Below are positions 13,777 to 25,460 of a DNA stretch of 64,000 nucleotides, one piece after another. The stretch comes from Eutreptiella sp. 'Long Island Sound 2002'. Lineage: Eukaryota; Euglenozoa; Euglenophyceae; Eutreptiales; Eutreptiaceae. How positions within the stretch are numbered: the first letter of the stretch is position 1; every line of letters begins with the position of its first letter. A program made the translations under genes and the position numbers. The notes beneath the pieces were generated by a model, which was not told the origin of the DNA, made no database searches, and saw only the letters and a program-made list of their open reading frames with translations. The DNA is taken from assembly GCA_964036045.1 (NCBI GenBank), contig CAXIWF010000534.1, positions 45,603-109,602 of the forward strand, read 5' to 3'.

Positions 13777-16700
13777 GATGGCCCCATAGATGTCCCCATT
13801 GATGTCCCCATTGATGTCCCCATTGATGTCCCCATGGATGTCCCCATGGATGTCCCCATTGATGTCCCCATGGATGTCCCCATTGATGTCCCCACGGATG
13901 TCCCCATGGATGTCCCCATGGATGTCCCCATGGATGTCCCCATTGATGTCCCCATGGATGTCCCCATGGATGTCCCCATGGATGTCCCCATGGATGTCCC
14001 CATTGATGTCCCCATTGATGTCCCCATGGATGTCCCCATTGATGTCCCCATGGATGTCCCCATGGATGTCCCCATGGATGGCCCCATGGATGTCCCCATG
14101 GATGTCCCCATGGATGTCCCCACGGATGTCCCCATTGATGTCCCCATGGATGTCCCCATGGATGTCCCCATTGATGTCCCCATGGATGTCCCCATGGATG
14201 TCCCCATTGATGTCCCCATGGATGTCCCCATTGATGTCCCCATGGATGCCCCCATTGATGTCCCCATTGATGTCCCCATTGATGTCCGCATGGATGCCCC
14301 CATGGATGTCCCCATTGATGTCCCCATGGATGTCCCCATGGATGTCCCCATTGATGTCCCCATTGATGTCCCCATGGATGTCCCCATGGAAGTCCCCATT
14401 GATGTCCCCATTGATGTCCCCATGGATGTCCCCATGGATGTCCCCATGGATGTCCCCATTGATGTCCCCATGGAAGTCCCCATGGATGTCCCCATGGATG
14501 TCCCCATGGATGTCCCCATTGATGTCCCCATGGATGTCTCCATGGATGTCCCCATGGATGTCCCCATGGATGTCCCCATTGATGTCCCCATGGAAGTCCC
14601 CATGGATGTCCCCATTGATGTCCCCATGGATGTCCCCATTGATGTCCCCATTGATGTCCCCATTGATGTCCCCATTGATGTCCCCATTGATGTCCCCATT
14701 GATGTCCCCATGGATGTCCCCATGGATGTCCCCATGGATGTCCCCATGGATGTCCCCATGGATGTCCCCATGGATGTACCCATGGATGTCCCCATGGATG
14801 TCCCCATGGATGTCCCCATGGATGTTCCCATTGATGTCCCCATTGATGTCCCCATGGATGTCCCCATGGATGTCCCCATGGATGTCCCCATGGATGTTCC
14901 CATGGATGTCCCCATGGATGTCCCCATTGATGTCCCCACGGATGTCCCCATGGATGTCCCCATGGATGTCCCCATGGATGTCCCCATGGATGTCCCCATT
15001 GATGTCCCCATGGATGTCCCCATGGATGTCCCCATGGATGTCCCCATGGATGTCCCCATGGATGTCCCCATTGATGTCCCCATGGATGTCCCCATTGATG
15101 TCCCCATGGATGTCCCCATGGATGTCCCCATTGCTGTCCCCATGGATGTCCCCATGGATGGCCCCATGGATGTCCCCATGGATGTCCCCATTGATGTCCC
15201 CATGGAAGTCCCCATGGATGTCCCCATGGATGTCCCCATGGATGTCCCCATTGATGTCCCCATGGATGTCTCCATGGATGTCCCCATGGAAGTCCCCATG
15301 GATGTCCCCATTGATGTCCCCATGGAAGTCCCCATGGATGTCCCCATTGATGTCCCCATGGATGTCCCCATTGATGTCCCCATTGATGTCCCCATTGATG
15401 TCCCCATTGATGTCCCCATTGATGTCCCCATTGATGTCCCCATGGATGTCCCCATTGATGTCCCCATGGATGTCCCCATGGATGTCCCCATGGATGTCCC
15501 CATGGATGTCCCCATTGATGTCCCCATTGATGTCCCCATGGATGTCCCCATTGATGTCCCCATGGATGTCCCCATGGATGTCCCCATGGATGTCCCCATG
15601 GATGTCCCCATGGATGTCCCCATGGATGTCCCCATGGATGTCCCCATTGTTGTCCCCATGGATGGCCCCATGGATGTCCCCATGGATGTCCCCATGGATG
15701 TCCCCATGGATGGCCCCATGGATGTCCCCATGGATGTCCCCATTGATGTCCCCATGGATGTCCCCATGGATGTCCCCATGGATGTCCCCATTGATGTCCC
15801 CATGGATGTCCCCATGGATGGCCCCATAGATGTCCCCATTGATGTCCCCATTGATGTCCCCATTGATGTCCCCATGGATGTCCCCATGGATGTCCCCATT
15901 GATGTCCCCATGGATGTCCCCATTGATGTCCCCACGGATGTCCCCATGGATGTCCCCATGGATGTCCCCATGGAAGTCCCCATTGATGTCCCCATGGATG
16001 TCCCCATGGATGTCCCCATGGATGTCCCCATGGATGTCCCCATTGATGTCCCCATTGATGTCCCCATGGATGTCCCCATTGATGTCCCCATGGATGTCCC
16101 CATGGATGTCCCCATGGATGGCCCCATGAAAGTCCCCATGGATGTCCCCATGGATGTCCCCACGGATGTCCCCATTGATGTCCCCATGGATGTCCCCATG
16201 GATGTCCCCATTGATGTCCCCATGGATGTCCCCATGGATGTCCCCATTGATGTCCCCATGGATGTCCCCATTGATGTCCCCATGGATGCCCCCATTGATG
16301 TCCCCATTGATGTCCCCATTGATGTCCGCATGGATGCCCCCATGGATGTCCCCATTGATGTCCCCATGGATGTCCCCATGGATGTCCCCATTGATGTCCC
16401 CATTGATGTCCCCATGGATGTCCCCATGGAAGTCCCCATTGATGTCCCCATTGATGTCCCCATGGATGTCCCCATGGATGTCCCCATGGATGTCCCCATT
16501 GATGTCCCCATGGAAGTCCCCATGGATGTCCCCATGGATGTCCCCATGGATGTCCCCATTGATGTCCCCATGGATGTCCCCATGGATGTCCCCATGGATG
16601 TCCCCATTGATGTCCCCATGGAAGTCCCCATGGATGTCCCCATTGATGTCCCCATGGATGTCCCCATTGATGTCCCCATTGATGTCCCCATTGATGTCCC

Positions 16701-17388
16701 CATTGATGTCCATATTGATGTCCCCATTGATGTCCCCATGGATGTCCCCATGGATGTCCCCATGGATGTCCCCATGGATGTCCCCATGGATGTCCCCATG
16801 GATGTACCCATGGATGTCCCCATGGATGTCCCCATGGATGTCCCCATGGATGTTCCCATTGATGTCCCCATTGATGTCCCCATGGATGTCCCCATGGATG
16901 TCCCCATGGATGTCCCCATGGATGTTCCCATGGATGTCCCCATGGATGTCCCCATTGATGTCCCCACGGATGTCCCCATGGATGTCCCCATGGATGTCCC
17001 CATGGATGTCCCCATGGATGTCCCCATTGATGTCCCCATGGATGTCCCCATGGATGTCCCCATGGATGTCCCCATGGATGTCCCCATTGATGTCCCCATT
17101 GATGTCCCCATGGATGTCCCCATTGATGTCCCCATGGATGTCCCCATGGATGTCCCCATTGCTGTCCCCATGGATGTCCCCATGGATGGCCCCATGGATG
17201 TCCCCATGGATGTCCCCATTGATGTCCCCATGGATGTCCCCATGGATGTCCCCATGGATGTCCCCATTGTTGTCCCCATGGATGGCCCCATGGATGTCCC
17301 CATGGATGTCCCCATGGATGTCCCCATGGATGTCCCCATTGATGTCCCCATGGATGTCCCCATGGATGTCCCCATGGATGGCCCCATG
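13525..17388. repeat. Super-HOR copy 1 (3,864 bp)
   Basis: The rare unit GATGTCACC at 13525, followed by GATATCCCC at 13573, recurs at 17389 and 17437, 3,864 bases (322 units) on. The intervening order of GGCCCC, ATAGATG, ACGG, GCATGG and GATGCCCCC variants repeats as well. This interval contains two of the roughly 2-kb HOR copies, so it is a repeat of repeats. Confidence 0.85.
13777..15816. repeat. 2-kb HOR family, copy 1 (2,040 bp)
   Basis: The copy is taken to start at GATGGCCCCATAGATG at 13777, followed by four T-type units and later a CCCCACGG unit. It has the marker GATGTCCGCATGGATGCCCC at 14281, 504 bases in. The same two markers recur together in all five copies. A run of seven T-type units from about 14,638 lies in its middle. 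Its right limit is set by the next marker. Confidence 0.88.
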
Positions 17389-17640
17389 GATGTCACCATT
17401 GATGTCCCCATTGATGTCCCCATGGATGTCCCCATGGATATCCCCATTGATGTCCCCATGGATGTCCCCATGGATGTCCCCATGGATGTCCCCATTGATG
17501 TCCCCATTGTTGTCCCCATGGATGTCCCCATTGATGTCCCCATAGATGTCCCCATTGATGTCCCCATTGATGTCCCCATGGATGTCCCCATGGATGTCCC
17601 CATGGATGTCCCCATTGATGTCCCCATGGATGTCCCCATG
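15817..17640. repeat. 2-kb HOR family, copy 2 (1,824 bp)
   Basis: The start marker at 15817 and the GCATGGATGCCCC marker at 16321 keep the 504-base offset. The copy differs from copy 1 by a GGAAGT unit near 15973, a CATGAAAG unit near 16130 and a CATATT substitution near 16711. It is 216 bases (18 units) shorter, so units were gained or lost between the copies. Confidence 0.88.
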
Positions 17641-20600
17641 GATGGCCCCATAGATGTCCCCATTGATGTCCCCATTGATGTCCCCATTGATGTCCCCATG
17701 GATGTCCCCATGGATGTCCCCATTGATGTCCCCATGGATGTCCCCATTGATGTCCCCACGGATGTCCCCATGGATGTCCCCATGGATGTCCCCATGGATG
17801 TCCCCATTGATGTCCCCATGGATGTCCCCATGGATGTCCCCATGGATGTCCCCATGGATGTCCCCATTGATGTCCCCATTGATGTCCCCATGGATGTCCC
17901 CATTGATGTCCCCATGGATGTCCCCATGGATGTCCCCATGGATGGCCCCATGGATGTCCCCATGGATGTCCCCATGGATGTCCCCACGGATGTCCCCATT
18001 GATGTCCCCATGGATGTCCCCATGGATGTCCCCATTGATGTCCCCATGGATGTCCCCATGGATGTCCCCATTGATGTCCCCATGGATGTCCCCATTGATG
18101 TCCCCATGGATGCCCCCATTGATGTCCCCATTGATGTCCCCATTGATGTCCGCATGGATGCCCCCATGGATGTCCCCATTGATGTCCCCATGGATGTCCC
18201 CATGGATGTCCCCATTGATGTCCCCATTGATGTCCCCATGGATGTCCCCATGGAAGTCCCCATTGATGTCCCCATTGATGTCCCCATGGATGTCCCCATG
18301 GATGTCCCCATGGATGTCCCCATTGATGTCCCCATGGATGTCCCCATGGATGTCCCCATGGATGTCCCCATGGATGTCCCCATTGATGTCCCGATGGATG
18401 TCTCCATGGATGTCCCCATGGATGTCCCCATGGATGTCCCCATTGATGTCCCCATGGAAGTCCCCATGGATGTCCCCATTGATGTCCCCATGGATGTCCC
18501 CATTGATGTCCCCATTGATGTCCCCATTGATGTCCCCATTGATGTCCCCATTGATGTCCCCATTGATGTCCCCATGGATGTCCCCATGGATGTCCCCATT
18601 GATGTCCCCATGGATGTCTCCATGGATGTCCCCATGGATGTCCCCATGGATGTCCCCATTGATGTCCCCATGGAAGTCCCCATGGATGTCCCCATGGATG
18701 TCCCCATGGATGTCCCCATTGATGTCCCCATGGATGTCCCCATTGATGTCCCCATTGATGTCCCCATTGATGTCCCCATTGATGTCCCCATGGATGTCCC
18801 CATGGATGTCCCCATTGATGTCCCCATTGATGTCCCCATGGATGTCCCCATGGATGTCCCCATGGATGTCCCCATTGATGTCCCCATTGATGTCCCCATG
18901 GATGTCCCCATGGATGGCCCCATGGATGTCCCCATTGATGTCCCCATGGATGTCCCCATTGATGTCCCCATGGATGTCCCCATTGTTGTCCCCATGGATG
19001 TCCCCATGGATGTCCCCATGGATGTCCCCATTGATGTCCCCATGGATGGCCCCATGGATGTCCCCATGGATGTCCCCATTGATGTCCCCATTGATGTCCC
19101 CATGGATGTCCCCATTGATGTCCCCATTGATGTCCCCATTGATGCCCCCATTGATGTCCCCATGGATGTCCCCATGGATGGCCCCATGGATGTCCCCATT
19201 GATGTCCCCATGGATGTCCCCATGGATGTCCCCATGGATGTCCCCATTGTTGTCCCCATGGATGTCCCCATGGATGTCCCCATGGATGTCCCCATTGATG
19301 TCCCCATGGATGGCCCCATGGATGTCCCCATGGATGTCCCCATTGATGTCCCCATTGATGTCCCCATGGATGTCCCCATGGATGTCCCCATTGATGTCCC
19401 CATGGATGTCCCCATTGATGTACACATGGATGTCCCCATGGATGTCCCCATGGATGTCCCCATGGATGTCCCCATGGATGTCCCCATGGATGTCCCCATG
19501 GATGTCCCCATTGATGTCCCCATGGATGTCCCCATGGATGTCCCCATGGATGTCCCCATTGATGTCCCCATGGATGTCCCCATGGATGTCCCCATGGAAG
19601 TCCCCATTGATGTCCCCATGGATGTCCCCATGGATGTCCCCATGGATGTCCCCATGGATGTCCCCATGGATGTTCCCATTGATGTCCCCATTGATGTCCC
19701 CATGGATGTCCCCATGGATGTCCCCATGGATGTCCCCATGGATGTCCCCATTGATGTCCCCATGGAAGTCCCCATGGATGTCCCCATTGATGTCCCCATG
19801 GATGTCCCCATTGATGTCCCCATTGATGTCCCCATTGATGTCCCCATTGATGTCCCCATGGATGTCCCCATGGATGGCCCCATGGATGTCCCCATTGATG
19901 TCCCCATGGATGTCCCCATGGATGTCCCCATGGATGTCCCCATTGTTGTCCCCATGGATGTCCCCATGGATGTCCCCATGGATGTCCCCATTGATGTCCC
20001 CATGGATGTTCCCATGGATGTCCCCATGGATGTCCCCATGGATGTCCCAATTGATGTCCCCATGGATGTCCCCATGGATGTCCCCATTGATGTCCCCATG
20101 GATGTCCCCATGGATGTCCCCATGGATGTCCCCATGGATGTCCCCATGGATGTACCCATGGATGTCCCCATGGATGTCCCCATGGATGTCCCCATGGATG
20201 TTCCCATTGATGTTCCCATTGATGTCCCCATTGATGTCCCCATGGATGTCCCCATGGATGTCCCCATGGATGTCCCCATGGATGTTCCCATGGATGTCCC
20301 CATTGATGTCCCCACGGATGTCCCCACGGATGTCCCCATGGATGTCCCCATGGATGTCCCCATGGATGTCCCCATGGATGTCCCCATGGATGTCCCCATG
20401 GATGTCCCCATGGATGTCCCCATGGATGTCCCCATTGATGTCCCCATGGATGTCCCCATGGATGTCCCCATGGATGTCCCCATGGATGTCCCCATGGATG
20501 TCCCCATGGATGTCCCCATTGATGTCCCCATGGATGTCCCCATGGATGTCCCCATTGATGTCCCCATGGATGTCCCCATGGATGTCCCCATGGATGTCCC

Positions 20601-21216
20601 CATGGATGTCCCCATGGATGTCCCCATGGATGTCCCGATGGATGTCCCCATGGAAGTCCCCATGGATGTCCCCATGGATGTCCCCATGAATGTCCCCATT
20701 GATGTCCCCATGGATGTACCCATGGATGTCCCCATGGATGTCCCCATGGATGTCCCCACGGATGTCCCCATGGATGTCCCCATGGATGTCCCCATGGATG
20801 TCCCCACGGATGTCCCCATGGATGTCCCCATGGATGGCCCCATGGATGTCCCCATTGATGTCCCCATTGATGTCCCCATGGATGTCCCCATGGATGCCCC
20901 CATGGATGTCCCCATTGATGTCCCCATTGATGTCCCCATGGATGTCCCCATTGATGTCCCCATGGATGTCCCCATGGATGTCCCCATTGCTGTCCCCATG
21001 GATGTCCCCATGGATGGCCCCATGGATGTCCCCATGGATGTCCCCATTGATGTCCCCATGGATGTCCCCATGGATGTCCCCATGGATGTCCCCATTGTTG
21101 TCCCCATGGATGGCCCCATGGATGTCCCCATGGATGTCCCCATGGATGTCCCCATGGATGTCCCCATTGATGTCCCCATGGATGTCCCCATGGATGTCCC
21201 CATGGATGGCCCCATG
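17389..21216. repeat. Super-HOR copy 2 (3,828 bp)
   Basis: It runs from the GATGTCACC unit at 17389 to the same unit at 21217, with GATATCCCC at 17437 and 21265. It is 36 bases (three units) shorter than super-HOR copy 1. Its left part matches copy 1 closely. Its right part from about 20.1 kb instead matches the block near 12.4-13.8 kb, so the super-repeats overlap in a mosaic. Confidence 0.83.
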
Positions 21217-21468
21217 GATGTCACCATTGATGTCCCCATTGATGTCCCCATGGATGTCCCCATGGATATCCCCATTGATGTCCCCATGGATGTCCCCATG
21301 GATGTCCCCATGGATGTCCCCATTGATGTCCCCATTGTTGTCCCCATGGATGTCCCCATTGATGTCCCCATAGATGTCCCCATTGATGTCCCCATTGATG
21401 TCCCCATTGATGTCCCCATGGATGTCCCCATGGATGTCCCCATTGATGTCCCCATGGATGTCCCCATG
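17641..21468. repeat. 2-kb HOR family, copy 3 (long, 3,828 bp)
   Basis: The start marker is at 17641 and the GCATGGATGCCCC marker at 18145. This copy is almost twice the usual length because extra material at about 18.6-20.7 kb lies between it and copy 4. That material includes repeated GTTGTCCCC units and the TACAC marker at 19419. The insert resembles the 22.4-25.6 kb region, so sequence has moved between neighbouring HORs. Confidence 0.83.
20100..21468. repeat. Copy 2 of block displaced by 7,692 bp
   Basis: This block carries the paired CCCCACGG units (the second at 20806), GATGCCCCC at 20893, then GCTGTCCCC and GATGGCCCC in the same order as 12.4-13.8 kb. A CATGAATG unit near 20690 is private to it. 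The left limit is uncertain. Confidence 0.78.
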
Positions 21469-23375
21469 GATGGCCCCATAGATGTCCCCATTGATGTCCC
21501 CATTGGTGTCCCCATTGATGTCCCCATGGATGTCCCCATGGATGTCCCCATTGATGTCCCCATGGATGTCCCCATTGATGTCCCCACGGATGTCCCCATG
21601 GATGTCCCCATGGATGTCCCCATGGATGTCCCCATTGATGTCCCCATGGATGTCCCCATGGATGTCCCCATGGATGTCCCCATGGATGTCCCCATTGATG
21701 TCCCCATTGATGTCCCCATGGATGTCCCCATTGATGTCCCCATGGATGTCCCCATGGATGTCCCCATGGATGGCCCCATGGATGTCCCCATGGATGTCCC
21801 CATGGATGTCCCCACGGATGTCCCCATTGATGTCCCCATGGATGTCCCCATGGATGTCCCCATTGATGTCCCCATGGATGTCCCCATGGATGTCCCCATT
21901 GATGTCCCCATGGATGTCCCCATTGATGTCCCCATGGATGCCCCCAGTGATGTCCCCATTGATGTCCCCATTGATGTCCGCATGGATGCCCCCATGGATG
22001 TCCCCATTGATGTCCCCATGGATGTCCCCATGGATGTCCCCATTGATGTCCCCATTGATGTCCCATGGATGTCCCCATGGATGTCCCCATGGATGTCCCC
22101 ATTGATGTCCCCATGGAAGTCCCCATGGATGTCCCCATGGATGTCCCCATGGATGTCCCCATTGATGTCCCCATGGATGTCTCCATGGATGTCCCCATGG
22201 ATGTCCCCATGGATGTCCCCATTGATGTCCCCATGGAAGTCCCCATGGATGTCCCCATTGATGTCCCCATGGATGTCCCCATTGATGTCCCCATTGATGT
22301 CCCCATTGATGTCCCCATTGATGTCCCCATTGATGTCCCCATTGATGTCCCCATGGATGTCCCCATGGATGTCCCCATTGATGTCCCCATGGATGTCTCC
22401 ATGGATGTCCCCATGGATGTCCCCATGGATGTCCCCATTGATGTCCCCATGGAAGTCCCCATGGATGTCCCCATGGATGTCCCCATGGATGTCCCCATTG
22501 ATGTCCCCATGGATGTCCCCATTGATGTCCCCATTGATGTCCCCATGGATGTCCCCATGGATGGCCCCATGGATGTCCCCATTGATGTCCCCATGGATGT
22601 CCCCATGGATGTCCCCATGGATGTCCCCATTGTTGTCCCCATGGATGTCCCCATGGATGTCCCCATGGATGTCCCCATTGATGTCCCCATGGATGGCCCC
22701 ATGGATGTCCCCATGGATGTCCCCATTGATGTCCCCATTGATGTCCCCATGGATGTCCCCATGGATGTCCCCATGGATGTCCCCATTGATGTCCCCATGG
22801 AAGTCCCCATGGATGTCCCCATTGATGTCCCCATGGATGTCCCCATTGATGTCCCCATTGATGTCCCCATTGATGTCCCCATTGATGTCCCCATTGATGT
22901 CCCCATGGATGTCCCCATGGATGTCCCCATTGATGTCCCCATTGATGTCCCCATGGATGTCCCCATGGATGTCCCCATGGATGTCCCCATTGATGTCCCC
23001 ATGGAAGTCCCCATGGATGTCCCCATTGATGTCCCCATGGATGTCCCCATTGATGTCCCCATTGATGTCCCCATTGATGTCCCCATTGATGTCCCCATGG
23101 ATGTCCCCATGGATGGCCCCATGGATGTCCCCATTGATGTCACCATGGATGTCCCCATGGATGTCCCCATGGATGTCCCCATTGTTGTCCCCATGGATGT
23201 CCCCATGGATGTCCCCATGGATGTCCCCATTGATGTCCCCATGGATGGCCCCATGGATGTCCCCATGGATGTCCCCATTGATGTCCCCATTGATGTCCCC
23301 ATGGATGTCCCCATGGATGTCCCCATTGATGTCCCCATGGATGTCCCCATTGATGTACACATGGATGTCCCCATG
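21289..23375. repeat. Tandem duplication, copy 1 (2,087 bp)
   Basis: Every marker here recurs exactly 2,087 bases downstream: GGCCCCATAG at 21469 and 23556, GGTGTC at 21505 and 23592, GTCCGCATGG at 21973 and 24060, the short CCC unit at 22057 and 24144, and TGTACAC at 23354 and 25441. The length is 174 units minus one base because each copy holds one 11-base unit. The left breakpoint is in plain units next to the GATATC unit at 21265. I noticed no difference between the copies by eye. Confidence 0.92.
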
Positions 23376-23555
23376 GATGTCCCCATGGATGTCCCCATGG
23401 ATGTCCCCATTGATGTCCCCATTGTTGTCCCCATGGATGTCCCCATTGATGTCCCCATAGATGTCCCCATTGATGTCCCCATTGATGTCCCCATTGATGT
23501 CCCCATGGATGTCCCCATGGATGTCCCCATTGATGTCCCCATGGATGTCCCCATG
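21469..23555. repeat. 2-kb HOR family, copy 4
   Basis: It carries the family start marker at 21469 and the GCATGGATGCCCC marker at 21973. It also has three changes absent from copies 1-3: GGTGTCCCC at 21505, a CCCCAGTGATG unit near 21944 and the one-base deletion at 22062. These are shared only with copy 5, which places their origin before the 2,087-bp duplication. Confidence 0.9.
22057..22067. repeat. 11-bp unit GATGTCCCATG
   Basis: CCCC is shortened to CCC at 22062-22064, moving the register by one base. A T-type unit precedes it; three G-type units and then a T-type unit follow. The same event is at 24144 in the tandem copy. Confidence 0.97.
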
Positions 23556-25460
23556 GATGGCCCCATAGATGTCCCCATTGATGTCCCCATTGGTGTCCCC
23601 ATTGATGTCCCCATGGATGTCCCCATGGATGTCCCCATTGATGTCCCCATGGATGTCCCCATTGATGTCCCCACGGATGTCCCCATGGATGTCCCCATGG
23701 ATGTCCCCATGGATGTCCCCATTGATGTCCCCATGGATGTCCCCATGGATGTCCCCATGGATGTCCCCATGGATGTCCCCATTGATGTCCCCATTGATGT
23801 CCCCATGGATGTCCCCATTGATGTCCCCATGGATGTCCCCATGGATGTCCCCATGGATGGCCCCATGGATGTCCCCATGGATGTCCCCATGGATGTCCCC
23901 ACGGATGTCCCCATTGATGTCCCCATGGATGTCCCCATGGATGTCCCCATTGATGTCCCCATGGATGTCCCCATGGATGTCCCCATTGATGTCCCCATGG
24001 ATGTCCCCATTGATGTCCCCATGGATGCCCCCAGTGATGTCCCCATTGATGTCCCCATTGATGTCCGCATGGATGCCCCCATGGATGTCCCCATTGATGT
24101 CCCCATGGATGTCCCCATGGATGTCCCCATTGATGTCCCCATTGATGTCCCATGGATGTCCCCATGGATGTCCCCATGGATGTCCCCATTGATGTCCCCA
24201 TGGAAGTCCCCATGGATGTCCCCATGGATGTCCCCATGGATGTCCCCATTGATGTCCCCATGGATGTCTCCATGGATGTCCCCATGGATGTCCCCATGGA
24301 TGTCCCCATTGATGTCCCCATGGAAGTCCCCATGGATGTCCCCATTGATGTCCCCATGGATGTCCCCATTGATGTCCCCATTGATGTCCCCATTGATGTC
24401 CCCATTGATGTCCCCATTGATGTCCCCATTGATGTCCCCATGGATGTCCCCATGGATGTCCCCATTGATGTCCCCATGGATGTCTCCATGGATGTCCCCA
24501 TGGATGTCCCCATGGATGTCCCCATTGATGTCCCCATGGAAGTCCCCATGGATGTCCCCATGGATGTCCCCATGGATGTCCCCATTGATGTCCCCATGGA
24601 TGTCCCCATTGATGTCCCCATTGATGTCCCCATGGATGTCCCCATGGATGGCCCCATGGATGTCCCCATTGATGTCCCCATGGATGTCCCCATGGATGTC
24701 CCCATGGATGTCCCCATTGTTGTCCCCATGGATGTCCCCATGGATGTCCCCATGGATGTCCCCATTGATGTCCCCATGGATGGCCCCATGGATGTCCCCA
24801 TGGATGTCCCCATTGATGTCCCCATTGATGTCCCCATGGATGTCCCCATGGATGTCCCCATGGATGTCCCCATTGATGTCCCCATGGAAGTCCCCATGGA
24901 TGTCCCCATTGATGTCCCCATGGATGTCCCCATTGATGTCCCCATTGATGTCCCCATTGATGTCCCCATTGATGTCCCCATTGATGTCCCCATGGATGTC
25001 CCCATGGATGTCCCCATTGATGTCCCCATTGATGTCCCCATGGATGTCCCCATGGATGTCCCCATGGATGTCCCCATTGATGTCCCCATGGAAGTCCCCA
25101 TGGATGTCCCCATTGATGTCCCCATGGATGTCCCCATTGATGTCCCCATTGATGTCCCCATTGATGTCCCCATTGATGTCCCCATGGATGTCCCCATGGA
25201 TGGCCCCATGGATGTCCCCATTGATGTCACCATGGATGTCCCCATGGATGTCCCCATGGATGTCCCCATTGTTGTCCCCATGGATGTCCCCATGGATGTC
25301 CCCATGGATGTCCCCATTGATGTCCCCATGGATGGCCCCATGGATGTCCCCATGGATGTCCCCATTGATGTCCCCATTGATGTCCCCATGGATGTCCCCA
25401 TGGATGTCCCCATTGATGTCCCCATGGATGTCCCCATTGATGTACACATGGATGTCCCCA
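23556..25460. repeat. 2-kb HOR family, copy 5
   Basis: The family start marker is at 23556 and the GCATGGATGCCCC marker at 24060. It shares GGTGTCCCC, CCCCAGTGATG and the CCC deletion with copy 4. It is the last copy of this family; no GGCCCCATAG marker appears further right. Confidence 0.9.
24144..24154. repeat. 11-bp unit GATGTCCCATG
   Basis: CCC replaces CCCC at 24149-24151, 2,087 bases after the identical event at 22062. Sharing between duplicates argues that it is inherited and not a sequencing error. Confidence 0.97.

Noticed and set aside
2794-23460. A plus-strand open frame of nearly 6,900 codons reading DVPM/DVPI, with similar ones from about 24 kb to 46 kb
   Set aside because: It follows from a stop-free 12-mer. 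At the same positions four other frames are also open, and single-base indels simply swap DVP for MSP readings with no sign of selection to keep one frame. There is no other domain, signal or unique start or end.
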